From Acidilobaceae archaeon UBA158 (GTDB lineage: Archaea; Thermoproteota; Thermoprotei_A; Sulfolobales; Acidilobaceae): a stretch of 42,392 nucleotides of DNA. The first letter of the stretch is position 1. Each line of letters opens with the position of its first letter. The translations under genes were made by a program, and so were the position numbers. Shown piece after piece: positions 25,916 to 34,376 of the stretch. The DNA lies in contig DAXV01000006.1 in NCBI GenBank assembly GCA_002506595.1, positions 17,600 through 59,991 of the forward strand. Reading direction: 5' to 3'. Under the pieces are notes generated by a model, which was given only the letters and a program-made list of their open reading frames with translations, was not told the DNA's origin and did no database searches.

Positions 25916-26743
25916 TTGCAAAAATCTTTTTTGTATGAAATAGGAAATACAAAAGTCTTTACTATTATTGATAAAACAAGACCAATAGCGTATAGTGATG
26001 ATTCAATAGCAACATTAAGGAAGATTATAAGAACTACTGGTGCTAGAGCATTGCCAATACTTGATAGAAATTCAGGTGAATTTTTAGGAATTATTAATAG
26101 AAGCGATGTATTAATAGTATCATCGACGAAAACAAATGCAACTTCCTCATCAATAGTTAAAGAACCCTTAATAGAAATTAATGAAAACAATACAGTGTTC
26201 GAAGCTTTAAATTTAATGTTTAAATATGATTTATGGGAAGTTCCTATATTAGATGAGAAAAAATATATGGGTTTATTAAGTATATCAGACATAGTAAGAT
26301 TACTATTTAATAAGGCTAAAGATTATTTAAAAAATCTTAGTGTAGAGAATTATATGACAAAAGATCCTATAACAGTTAACATTGATGACCCAATATCAAA
26401 AATTTGGAAGAAAATGATGGAATATAAATATGCAGGTTTCCCAGTTATAAATGATAAAGAAAAGCTTGTTGGGATAATTACTCAATTTGATCTTATTAAA
26501 AAAGGTTATACAAGAATACATTTAGAAAGTGAATCTGGGATAACAAATCCTACTAAAGTTAAAGATGCTATGACTTATACTGTAATATATGGATATCCAT
26601 GGTCAACACTTTATGAAATTGCTATACCTATAGTAAAAAAGGATTATGGAAGAATACCTATAGTATCTAGCGAAAACGATAAAAAAGTGGTTGGGATAAT
26701 TGATAGAGAAGATATAGCTAAAGTGATAACTAGAGGTGAATAA
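25916..26743 (+). CDS. Four-CBS-domain protein 1
   Basis: The 275 residues are made up entirely of four CBS motifs, which usually bind adenosyl ligands (ATP, AMP, SAM). The domain ends read GIINRSD, GLLSISD, GIITQFD and GIIDRED. Only the second and third match the G-h-h-[ST]-x-x-D ligand motif. No catalytic domain is attached. It begins at TTG 25916 with GGGTG five bases upstream. It is first of three consecutive CBS genes with 2- and 4-base gaps, divergent from the SAM synthetase. Confidence 0.9.
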   Translation: MQKSFLYEIGNTKVFTIIDKTRPIAYSDDSIATLRKIIRTTGARALPILDRNSGEFLGIINRSDVLIVSSTKTNATSSSIVKEPLIEINENNTVFEALNLMFKYDLWEVPILDEKKYMGLLSISDIVRLLFNKAKDYLKNLSVENYMTKDPITVNIDDPISKIWKKMMEYKYAGFPVINDKEKLVGIITQFDLIKKGYTRIHLESESGITNPTKVKDAMTYTVIYGYPWSTLYEIAIPIVKKDYGRIPIVSSENDKKVVGIIDREDIAKVITRGE

Positions 26744-26745
26744 AC

Positions 26746-27735
26746 TTGAGTAGCTCAAAAAAGATGACAAATATTAAGATATCTAAGTATGTTAAACCTA
26801 TAACAAATGTATCTTCTAAATATTCAATAGGCTATAGATACATTAGGGCTGATAGCGAACCTAATTGGTCACAAAGAGTTAAAGAAAAAAGTGGAGATGC
26901 AGGTCTGTTAGCTTCAAAACCAGCTATTACTATAAATCAAAATTCAACTATATTGGAAGCGTTAGAAAGGATGTCCTCTTCCAATGTTAGAGGATTAATT
27001 GTATCTGATACAAAACAATTATTAAAAGGAATAATTATGGCAACGGATCTAGTTAATTACCTTGGAGGAGGGGAATTTTATAATATAATCCAACAGAGAT
27101 ATAACAAAAACTTATTTAATGCACTTCAAAATGAAAAGGTATCTAGCATAATGAATACAATGCCTGTCTTTGTCAAATCATCTCAAAAATTAACAGAAAT
27201 AATAAAATTAATGGCAATAAATAACTTAGGTATGTTACCGGTTGTAGATGATCAAAATAAAGTTATTGGAGTTATAACAGAACACGATATTGTAAAACAA
27301 ATAACATACAAAGACACTGGCAAAAAAGTTTCGTCGATAATGACATCTAATATTGTTTCTGCATATGAAAATGACACTTTAAAAAGGGCTGCCCAGCTAA
27401 TGTCATTATATGGATTTAGAAGAATACCGATAATTTCTATGAAAGGAAATGAAATTATAGGCATTGTTTCGGCTAAGGATTTCGTTAATTTCTTCGGATC
27501 ACATGAAGTTTTTAAGAATGCCAGCTCATATAATATAGAAGATATATTATCATTACAATTAACCCTGATAATGAAAAAAGAAATAAACACAATTAATGAA
27601 AATGCAGACATTGGAGAAGCTGCATCAGAAATGATGAAACATAATACAAACAGTTTAATAGTTATTAACGATAACAATGAGGCTGTTGGTATCATAACTG
27701 AAAGAGATTTATTAATGTCATTAGCATTGAGGTGA
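26746..27735 (+). CDS. Four-CBS-domain protein 2
   Basis: A 329-residue protein with a basic, unpaired N-terminal extension of about 55 residues (with SIGYRYIRADSEPNWSQRV) followed by four CBS motifs ending GIIMATD, GVITEHD, GIVSAKD and GIITERD. The last three have the full ligand motif, so two of its sites look competent. It begins at TTG 26746 behind GAGGTGA, two bases after the first CBS gene. No effector domain was recognised; the N-terminal extension may serve as a contact point. Confidence 0.9.
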   Translation: MSSSKKMTNIKISKYVKPITNVSSKYSIGYRYIRADSEPNWSQRVKEKSGDAGLLASKPAITINQNSTILEALERMSSSNVRGLIVSDTKQLLKGIIMATDLVNYLGGGEFYNIIQQRYNKNLFNALQNEKVSSIMNTMPVFVKSSQKLTEIIKLMAINNLGMLPVVDDQNKVIGVITEHDIVKQITYKDTGKKVSSIMTSNIVSAYENDTLKRAAQLMSLYGFRRIPIISMKGNEIIGIVSAKDFVNFFGSHEVFKNASSYNIEDILSLQLTLIMKKEINTINENADIGEAASEMMKHNTNSLIVINDNNEAVGIITERDLLMSLALR

Positions 27736-27739
27736 AATT

Positions 27740-28597
27740 ATGGCACCAAGAATTTCTTCATATATGAAGACCCCAGTATATGCAGTATCTTCTAACGACT
27801 CTTTAGCACACGCTAGAAATCTAATGCTCAAAAAAGAAATAAGCAGACTAGTAATAGTTAATGAGAAAGATGAGCCTGTTGGAATACTAACCACAACAGA
27901 TATTATAGATGCTTTATTTGGAAAAAATTATCAAAAACCCTTAGAATCAATATTAGTTGGAGAAGTCATGACTAAGGATCCTATAATTATTGAAGAATCT
28001 AAGAGTTTGAAGTCTGCTTCTCAATTAATGCTGAAGCACAGAATAGGAGGATTACCAGTCGTAGATGCTAACAAAAAACTTGTAGGAATTTTAACAAAAA
28101 CTGATATAGTAAAGGCATTTTATGATAAATATAAAGGAAAATATAAAGTTGGAGATATAATGAGAAAAGATTATTCAACCGCATTACCTGGACATAGCAT
28201 ATTTTATATAGCTAGGTTAATTGAAAGTGATCCAACCGGTAAAGTTATAATTATAGACGAATCTAATAAACCTATTGGAATAATAGCCAAGAAAGATATA
28301 GCTTATGCTCAATTACCCTTGTCTATTTTAATGTCAAGAGGTAAAGATAGATTCATAAGAAACAAAGTTCCAGATTTATATAAAGAAAAAATTATTAGTT
28401 TGAGAATGTATCTTGTGCCTATAGCAGAAGATATAATGTCATCAAATCCATTTATAGTTAGGCCTGAAGATGATGCAGCCGATGCAGCAAAAATAATGAT
28501 CGAAGAAAATATAGGTGTTTTACCAGTTGTAGATAATAATGCACTAATAGGAATAGTGAGCAAACTAGAATTAATGAATGTAATAGCAAAGGATTAA
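27740..28597 (+). CDS. Four-CBS-domain protein 3
   Basis: The 285 residues hold four CBS motifs: GILTTTD, GILTKTD, GIIAKKD and GIVSKLE. The first two are canonical, the third has Ala, and the fourth has Glu in place of Asp. MTKDPIII and MSSNPFIV mark domain starts. It starts with ATG 27740 after GAGGTG, four bases beyond the second gene. The three proteins total 12 CBS motifs and could form heteromers. Ligand is unknown; the neighbouring SAM synthetase makes adenosyl compounds likely. Confidence 0.9.
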   Translation: MAPRISSYMKTPVYAVSSNDSLAHARNLMLKKEISRLVIVNEKDEPVGILTTTDIIDALFGKNYQKPLESILVGEVMTKDPIIIEESKSLKSASQLMLKHRIGGLPVVDANKKLVGILTKTDIVKAFYDKYKGKYKVGDIMRKDYSTALPGHSIFYIARLIESDPTGKVIIIDESNKPIGIIAKKDIAYAQLPLSILMSRGKDRFIRNKVPDLYKEKIISLRMYLVPIAEDIMSSNPFIVRPEDDAADAAKIMIEENIGVLPVVDNNALIGIVSKLELMNVIAKD

Positions 28598-28612
28598 TCA
28601 AGATAATATTTA

Positions 28613-29527
28613 TCAATCAAATAAGTTATTTACATATTCTTTCGGATCAAATTTCTTTATGTCATCATAACTTTGTCCATACCCCAAATAAATAATTGGC
28701 TTTTTAGTAATACTTGAAACTGATATTGCTACGCCTCCTTTTACATCAGCATCTATCTTAGTTATAATAATAGCATCAATTCCTATATTTTCGTTAAATA
28801 ATCTTGCCTGCTCTACTGCATCATTTCCAGTTAATGCATCTATCACCAATATCTTCATATCAGGCTTTGTTACTCTAGTTATTTTTTTCAATTCCTCCAT
28901 TAGATCAACATCGCTATGCATCCTTCCAGCTGTATCTATTAATACAGTACAAATCCCTCTAGACTTTGCATATAAAATTGCATTATACGCAACGCTTGCA
29001 GGATCTCCACCATATTGACCTTTTATTATAGGAATATCGAGTCTTTTTGCGTGGACATCTATTTGTTCTTGTGCACCTGCTCTAAAGGTATCTGCACCAG
29101 CAATTACAACAGATATATTATTTTTCTTTAAAACATTCGAAAACTTAGCTATGGTTGTTGTTTTACCAACTCCATTTATACCCAAAAATACTATAACAAA
29201 AGGTTCATTTTTAGAACATTTATTTCTTATCTTTGCTATTATATCATCACTTTCATATTCCATAAGTTTCATTATAGAGTTTTTGAGAGAATCTTTAACT
29301 ACATCTTCAATATCTTCTCCTCTTTTAATTCGATATCCTATCAATTCTTTTTTTATGTTTTCAATTATATTTTCTGCCACATCAAATGCTACATCATTTT
29401 CTATCATGTCTAATTTAAGATCTTCTAAAACTTCCTCTATATCATCCTCTTTTAATTCTTTATATTCTACTTTTTCCTTAATAGTATTTGATAATTTTTG
29501 AAAGGCCTTTTTAAGGCCTTCAAACAA
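28613..29527 (-). CDS. ftsY: Signal recognition particle receptor FtsY
   Basis: SRP-receptor GTPase that docks ribosome-SRP complexes at the membrane. The 304 residues have the N-terminal helical N domain (about 1-95) and G domain: GINGVGKTTT (116-125), DTFRAGAQEQ (146-155), DTAGR (198-202), TKIDADVKGG (256-265), and LGYGQ near 281. The frame extends to 29560, but the TTG at 29527, giving MFEGLKKAFQKL like other FtsY, has AAGGTG seven bases upstream and lies four bases after the prefoldin stop. There is no acidic A domain as in bacterial FtsY. Confidence 0.96.
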   Translation of the reverse strand: MFEGLKKAFQKLSNTIKEKVEYKELKEDDIEEVLEDLKLDMIENDVAFDVAENIIENIKKELIGYRIKRGEDIEDVVKDSLKNSIMKLMEYESDDIIAKIRNKCSKNEPFVIVFLGINGVGKTTTIAKFSNVLKKNNISVVIAGADTFRAGAQEQIDVHAKRLDIPIIKGQYGGDPASVAYNAILYAKSRGICTVLIDTAGRMHSDVDLMEELKKITRVTKPDMKILVIDALTGNDAVEQARLFNENIGIDAIIITKIDADVKGGVAISVSSITKKPIIYLGYGQSYDDIKKFDPKEYVNNLFD

Positions 29528-29531
29528 AATA

Positions 29532-29969
29532 TCACACCTTTTGCTGTTGAGCTTGTTCACTTATTTGTTGCAAAACTGCTTCATATTGATCCTGTAGTTT
29601 CTCAAGCTGAGATAATCTTTGACCAACATCATTTATTGCATTGTTTAATTCCCCTTCTCTTTCAGTTAAAATTTTCATAGCCTCATTTGTTTCTAATTTT
29701 GCATAAATATCAGCGCCAAGATATATAATGAAATGGTTCTTATCTATAGGTTTTGCTATGCTCATAGCTGTATATCCAGGATCCAAAGGAAATATAATAT
29801 TTTCTTCGTTGTTGTTACTAATCGCATCTATACTAGATTTTGCTTTTGCTATTCCATCTCTTTGTAATAATAATTGGGAAATAAGAGATCTTAATTGGGA
29901 AATTTCAGATCTTATGGCCTCAAGTTGGACTATTAGTGTATTTACATCTATTGTTTGAGTTTTCGACAT
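29532..29969 (-). CDS. pfdA: Prefoldin alpha subunit
   Basis: A 145-residue chaperone subunit with two long coiled-coil helices (about 8-55 and 95-140) enclosing a beta-hairpin region (NIIFPLDPGYTAMSIAKP, FIIYLGADIYAKLE). Prefoldin hands unfolded proteins to the thermosome. Its start overlaps the rpl18a stop (TAATG), and ftsY follows by four bases, the conserved archaeal order LX-prefoldin alpha-ftsY. Confidence 0.94.
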   Translation of the reverse strand: MSKTQTIDVNTLIVQLEAIRSEISQLRSLISQLLLQRDGIAKAKSSIDAISNNNEENIIFPLDPGYTAMSIAKPIDKNHFIIYLGADIYAKLETNEAMKILTEREGELNNAINDVGQRLSQLEKLQDQYEAVLQQISEQAQQQKV

Positions 29970-30235
29970 TAAAACTTCACCACTTTATTTGTTTCTAGCA
30001 ATTTTAATATATATGGATCAGAAACTTGATCAAGAGGAACTTCGTCTATTGACTCTATTTTTATGTGTTCTCTCTTTAATTTATGCCTACTGCCTAATTC
30101 AGAATATATTCTTTCTATAGCATGCTCCTTTTTCGTTGCTCTAACATATATCTCAAATTTATTCCATATTGGGTATTTATCATGAGATAACATCATTTTA
30201 CCTTTGACAAGATATACCTTTATTTCATTTGACAT
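29969..30235 (-). CDS. rpl18a: Large ribosomal subunit protein L18a/LX
   Basis: The 88 residues match archaeal LX/eL20: VYLVKGKMML, WNKFEIYVRATKKEHAIERIYSELGSRHKLKREHIKIESI. It starts at ATG 30235 and shares one base with the prefoldin start. The genes that often precede it in archaea (rpl31e, tif6) are not here. A TATA-like TTTAAAAAG near 30290-30298 supplies its own promoter. Confidence 0.93.
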   Translation of the reverse strand: MSNEIKVYLVKGKMMLSHDKYPIWNKFEIYVRATKKEHAIERIYSELGSRHKLKREHIKIESIDEVPLDQVSDPYILKLLETNKVVKF

Positions 30236-30397
30236 CTTTAATCCTCTCTCTTTTCTTTGATCCCCATCGCATAATTATTCAAGCAACTTTTTAAATGTTT
30301 TTAAAACAATGTGATAATTTATTATTAATCAAATAAAATGTAACACTCCATTTTAGTTTATAAATTCTAGGATATCGTAAAGATATGGTGCTGAAAT

Positions 30398-30685
30398 TTG
30401 CCAAAGAAGAGAGAAAGCAGAGGAAGAAGGAAAGGAGATAAAGGTAAATCAAAGCTAATACAATGTGATAATTGTGGAAGATTAGTTCCAGAAGACAAAG
30501 CAATATGTGTTACTAGAAATTATATGCCAGTCGATCCTCAATTAGCAGAAGAATTAACCAAAAAAGGAGCCATAATACCAAAATATCCAGTGACTAAATG
30601 CTATTGCATAAGTTGTGCAATTCATTTCGGATTAGTTAAAATAAGGGCAGAGGACTCAAGAAAACCAAGAACCAACCTATTTTAG
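30398..30685 (+). CDS. rps26e: Small ribosomal subunit protein eS26
   Basis: The 95 residues match archaeal eS26. A basic N-terminus (PKKRESRGRRKGDKGK) is followed by IQCDNCGRLVPEDKAI and KCYCISCAIHFGLVKIR with four zinc-ligand Cys (CDNC, CYC-x2-C), then a basic end. The start is a TTG at 30398 with GGTG eight bases upstream. A TATA-like TTTATAAAT near 30355-30365 gives a leader of about 10 bases. Confidence 0.94.
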   Translation: MPKKRESRGRRKGDKGKSKLIQCDNCGRLVPEDKAICVTRNYMPVDPQLAEELTKKGAIIPKYPVTKCYCISCAIHFGLVKIRAEDSRKPRTNLF

Positions 30686-30704
30686 GTAGTTCTTGGGGAT
30701 TTTA

Positions 30705-31652
30705 ATGAAAAACGAAGTTTTAATCTCTGCACCTAGTCATGTACATGTAGGAAACATAGACCTAAACGGAAGTTTGGGAAGGAAATATGGAACATTAGGT
30801 TTTGCATTAGAAAGCCCTAGACTTGTTTTAAAATTAAAAATATCTGATAAGGATTTCATAAACGATAAAAATGCATTAAATTACATTTCATTATTTAAGC
30901 AATACCTTAATTGCAATAAATATTTTGAAGCCAAAATTTTAGAAGATATACCTGCTCATGTAGGCTTAGGAAGAACTACAGCATTAGCATTATCGATTGG
31001 TTTTGGAATTAATTATTTATGCAATAAAAAAGCAAGCATTGAGGAATTGGCGAAAGCCTCTAATAGAGGTAATCAAAATTCTGGATTAGGAGTAAATTCC
31101 TTCAAACATGGAGGATTTATAATAGATGGAGGAATTAAAGCAAATAACGTTGCACCACTAATTTTCAAAGGAATAGTCCCAGATAATCTAAGAATAGTAG
31201 TTGCTTTACCAGAAAGGCCAATCCAAAGTATATTAGAAATTAAAAAAAGGGAAGATGAGATACTTTCTAATTTACCTATTATGGAAGAGGCTTTTTCATC
31301 ATATTTATCAAGGATTGTGTTAATGAAGATAATGCCTAGTTTTGTCGAAGGTGATTTTAAATCCTTTGGAGAGGGATTAACTGAATTTAATTCCTCATTA
31401 GGAAAATATTGGAAAAAATATCAAGATGATATCTATTGCTGTAAGGAAACAGAAGAAATAATAAAAAAATTCCTAAATATAGGAGCTTATTGTGCTTGCC
31501 AATCAAGCTGGGGACCTACTAGTTATGCAATTTTTGACTATAATGATTCCATAAAAGCCGCTGAAGAAGTTAAAAAATTAATAAAAGATTTGGGCGGAGG
31601 AAATATTTGGATAACAAAAATAGATAATGTTGGAGCATTCTTAAAGGCTTAA
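30705..31652 (+). CDS. Beta-ribofuranosylaminobenzene 5'-phosphate synthase-like GHMP protein
   Basis: The 315 residues match beta-RFAP synthase, the first step of the methanopterin-type cofactor pathway (p-aminobenzoate family substrate plus PRPP). They include ISAPSHVHVGNIDLNGSLGRKYGTLG, the GHMP-type loop PAHVGLGRTTALALSIG (83-99), NRGNQNSGLGVNSFKHGGFIIDGG and the C-terminal QSSWGPTSYAIFD. The usual opening APxRLHFG has become APSHVHVG. An in-frame TTG at 30693 exists, but ATG 30705 fits the family better. It follows rps26e by 19 bases, so it is likely cotranscribed. Confidence 0.87.
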   Translation: MKNEVLISAPSHVHVGNIDLNGSLGRKYGTLGFALESPRLVLKLKISDKDFINDKNALNYISLFKQYLNCNKYFEAKILEDIPAHVGLGRTTALALSIGFGINYLCNKKASIEELAKASNRGNQNSGLGVNSFKHGGFIIDGGIKANNVAPLIFKGIVPDNLRIVVALPERPIQSILEIKKREDEILSNLPIMEEAFSSYLSRIVLMKIMPSFVEGDFKSFGEGLTEFNSSLGKYWKKYQDDIYCCKETEEIIKKFLNIGAYCACQSSWGPTSYAIFDYNDSIKAAEEVKKLIKDLGGGNIWITKIDNVGAFLKA

Positions 31653-31734
31653 TTTTCCATATATTTATCAAGAAAAAATAATACATAAAAATTTATGAAT
31701 TCCCTTAAATCATTAAAAAGGCGAGTAGATAAAG

Positions 31735-32382
31735 ATGCAGGAGAAAAGAAATAAAATAGGAGATATAATAAAATCAATAGATACATATTTAAAAAAATTA
31801 GATTCTATTAGGGAGGAAATTGTTAAGATATCAAGAGATGTTATAAGATATAGTGGATGGAGCATTACTGAAGTTCATAAAGGAGATGTAAATAATGCCT
31901 TAAAGTATTTGATCGAATGTGAAAATAAAGCAAAAGAATTAATAAAGCTCTCGTTAAATGCTCCGGAATTAACTTATTCAGGTCTAGTATACAATGCGCT
32001 AAGTGAATATGTTGAAGCGAAAGTCTTTTTGAACATAATAACAGATAAAGAAATTCCAACAAATGATGAATTAAATGTTCCACCTGTTCCTTATCTTCAA
32101 GGTTTAGGTGATGTTGTCGGAGAATTGAAAAGATATTCTCTTGAATCTGTCAGAAAAGGAGATTTCGATACTGCGTGGAAATCATTAGAAACAATGGAGA
32201 CCATTTATTTAGAAATGAGAGGTCTTGATTATTCTGATTCAATATTACCCGGAGTAAGACATAAGATTGATGTAGCAAGAAATTTGATTGATGAAACAAA
32301 ATCTCTGCTTGTAGATTTACAGTCAAGAGAGGATTTAAAAAGCATATTAAATAATTTATTGGAGAGGAAGAAAAATGAGTAA
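31735..32382 (+). CDS. Translin-family protein
   Basis: The 215 residues are helical and match archaeal translin: REEIVKISRDVIRYSGWSITEVHKGDVNNAL, LSEYVEAKVFLNII, PPVPYLQGLGDVVGELKRYSLESVRKGDFDTAWKSLETMETIYLEM, and GVRHKIDVARNLIDETKSLL. Translins bind single-stranded nucleic acid and some cleave RNA. Start ATG 31735 lacks a clear Shine-Dalgarno, and CTTAAAT about 30 bases upstream suggests leaderless transcription. The 3' end overlaps the next gene by eight bases. Confidence 0.87.
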   Translation: MQEKRNKIGDIIKSIDTYLKKLDSIREEIVKISRDVIRYSGWSITEVHKGDVNNALKYLIECENKAKELIKLSLNAPELTYSGLVYNALSEYVEAKVFLNIITDKEIPTNDELNVPPVPYLQGLGDVVGELKRYSLESVRKGDFDTAWKSLETMETIYLEMRGLDYSDSILPGVRHKIDVARNLIDETKSLLVDLQSREDLKSILNNLLERKKNE

Positions 32383-32920
32383 TACAGATCCTATAGATCA
32401 AGCATTTAGAAATATAATGGAAAAAATCTATTGGATAGAGGATTCTAACGAAGCTGAAAAAGAATTAGTAAAATGGTTAAATAAAATGGACGAAGATTTA
32501 AAGAATCTCTTATTAGAAAGAAGGAAAAAATATTGCGGAAATCCAATGTCAATAATGGAAGTAATCGGGTTGCAAAATTATTTAGATCAAAACGAAGAAA
32601 ATAAAAAAGATATTGAATATAAAATCGCTATGGCTAAAGAATTAATAGATATGGGTTTATTACTTCAATGCCTTCAAGTTTGGAATGACATGGAGCCAAA
32701 AATAAAAGCAAAAGTTTTGGCACCATTGTATAAGGCATCTTATGCTTATGAATTAGCTTTAAAAAATGGGTTAAATGATATTGATGAAACTCATTTAAAT
32801 AAATCTATAGAAATGGCAGAAGAGGCCTTAGAAAGAGCAGATGATTTAGGATTATTAAGCGAGCTTAGATCTTATTTGGAAAGTTCCTTAGGAAGATTCG
32901 TTTCCAGCACATTTAATTAA
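32375..32920 (+). CDS. Unknown helical protein linked to translin
   Basis: I do not recognise a family. The 181 residues are predicted almost wholly helical and rich in E and K, with a single Cys pair far apart (KKYCGNP, LLQCLQVW). No nucleotide-binding or catalytic motif is visible. Its ATG lies inside the end of the translin gene (8-base overlap), after GGAGAGGAAGAAAA, so translation is coupled to translin. The stop precedes the DUF1464 gene by 22 bases. A nucleic-acid or translin partner role would fit the position but is not shown. Confidence 0.7.
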   Translation: MSNTDPIDQAFRNIMEKIYWIEDSNEAEKELVKWLNKMDEDLKNLLLERRKKYCGNPMSIMEVIGLQNYLDQNEENKKDIEYKIAMAKELIDMGLLLQCLQVWNDMEPKIKAKVLAPLYKASYAYELALKNGLNDIDETHLNKSIEMAEEALERADDLGLLSELRSYLESSLGRFVSSTFN

Positions 32921-32942
32921 ATTCTTTAAAAGGGTGGTTAAT

Positions 32943-34067
32943 TTGGTAAAAGCAATTGGTATAGATTCTGGAACTATGAGCATGGATTTATTGGGATTTG
33001 ATGATAAAGATAATAGCTTATTTTTAGATGAAGCAATTCCTAGAGAAATCATAACAAACAATCCAGAAAAACCGATTGAAATTATTAAATCTTTGGGAAA
33101 AGTAGATGCAATAGTTGTATCTAGTGGTTACGGTATTCCATTTAAGAGAGCTCAAGAAGCATCAGATAAGGAAATAGAATTTGCAACGTTTATTAACAAA
33201 GATGATTTTGAAAGAAAGTTAAAGATTGTAGGCCTGAGAAATCTTATGAAATTATTTAAATCATCTGATTTACCTGCTTATTTTGTTCCAGGCATAATTC
33301 AATTAAGCACTGTTCCCGAATATAGAAAAATAAATAGAATAGATATAGGAACATCTGATAAATTATTTAGTGCTGTAGAAGCATTAAGAAATGAAAAAGT
33401 ATATTATAAAAAAGATCCTAAGGAAGCGAATATAATTGTTGTAGAAATAGGCTATGCATATACAGCCTCTATCTCGATTTTAAATGGTGAAATTGTTGAT
33501 GGAATTGGTGGAACAAGCGGTTTTCCAGGATATAAAGGTATGGGTGCAATAGATGGAGAAATAGCTTATGCGATGGCTAGTGCAGAGCCCTACTTTAGCA
33601 AACTTAGACTTTTTCAAGGTGGAATTGCTGATTACATTGGATTTGATAACATAGAAAGATTAAATAAAATTGCTAAAAATAATAAAGATAACAAGGCATT
33701 AAAATTGTTTGTTGAATCAATATTAAAAGATATTAGCATAATGTTAGTTTCAAATACAAAGCCTGAAAGAATTTACTTAAGTGGAAGATTTATCAGATAT
33801 GATAACTTATATACATATATTAAAGAATCAATAGAGGAATTTTTGGAAAAAATTTCTATAAAGGCTTCCGTTGTCAAACTTATAGGATTAGGCAAAAAAG
33901 CTAAAGAAGCTGCATCAGGAGCTGCTGTTTTAGCTAATGGCATTTCCAATGGAATTTATAAAGATATATTTGAATCACTTAAAATAGCAGAATCGAAAGG
34001 AAACATATTTGATTTTGTGTTACCATTAGATCTCAAAAAAGAGATCGAAAATTATTTTTCTAAATAA
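32943..34067 (+). CDS. DUF1464 family protein (ASKHA-fold, putative acyl-kinase-like)
   Basis: The 374 residues match DUF1464, distant members of the actin/sugar-kinase/Hsp70 fold once predicted as butyrate kinases. The phosphate-1 loop is IGIDSGTMSMDLLGFD, the middle has IVVEIGYAYTASISILNG and GGTSGFPGYKGMGAIDGEIAYAMA, and PERIYLSGRF provides the adenosine-site strand. The reading frame can begin at GTG 32934, but TTG 32943 has AGGGTGG at a proper spacing and yields a canonical N-terminus. No substrate can be assigned. It is third in the translin operon. Confidence 0.87.
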   Translation: MVKAIGIDSGTMSMDLLGFDDKDNSLFLDEAIPREIITNNPEKPIEIIKSLGKVDAIVVSSGYGIPFKRAQEASDKEIEFATFINKDDFERKLKIVGLRNLMKLFKSSDLPAYFVPGIIQLSTVPEYRKINRIDIGTSDKLFSAVEALRNEKVYYKKDPKEANIIVVEIGYAYTASISILNGEIVDGIGGTSGFPGYKGMGAIDGEIAYAMASAEPYFSKLRLFQGGIADYIGFDNIERLNKIAKNNKDNKALKLFVESILKDISIMLVSNTKPERIYLSGRFIRYDNLYTYIKESIEEFLEKISIKASVVKLIGLGKKAKEAASGAAVLANGISNGIYKDIFESLKIAESKGNIFDFVLPLDLKKEIENYFSK

Positions 34068-34073
34068 TCTAAA

Positions 34074-34247
34074 TCATTGTGCTTTGAACTTTGCTAGCTC
34101 TTTCTTCTTAGGTCTTAAATCTGTTCCCCTGCATCTTCTACATTTCTTAGCATTTAATGGATTTTTAGCTCCACATCTTCTGCATATACTAACCTCAAAT
34201 ACTCTTTTTTCAACAATTCTTATTAATTCTGGATCAGTTATTGGCAT
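34074..34247 (-). CDS. rpl40e: Large ribosomal subunit protein eL40
   Basis: A 57-residue zinc-binding protein on the minus strand. It begins MPITDPELIRIVEKRVFEV, has four Cys as CRRC and CRRC (22, 25, 36, 39) and ends in a basic KKKELAKFKAQ tail, which matches eL40. Start ATG 34247 has GGGGGAGGT about five bases upstream; it ends with TGA at 34074. It is convergent with DUF1464, six bases apart, and divergent from the gene at 34377. Confidence 0.93.
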   Translation of the reverse strand: MPITDPELIRIVEKRVFEVSICRRCGAKNPLNAKKCRRCRGTDLRPKKKELAKFKAQ

Positions 34248-34376
34248 TTTTACCTCCCCCTAAACTGTTATAAAATAGAGGATTTAAATAAATATTTTTT
34301 AAATTTTACTTTATTTTAAATAATATATATAAAAGTTTAAATGTTACTAAATAGAAATAGTTTCTAGGTGAAAAAT

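Noticed and set aside
25916..28597. Direct DNA repeats from the twelve CBS motifs
   Set aside because: The similarity is at protein level (G-h-h-T-x-x-D); I saw no long identical DNA stretch, so this is old domain duplication, not a repeat array.
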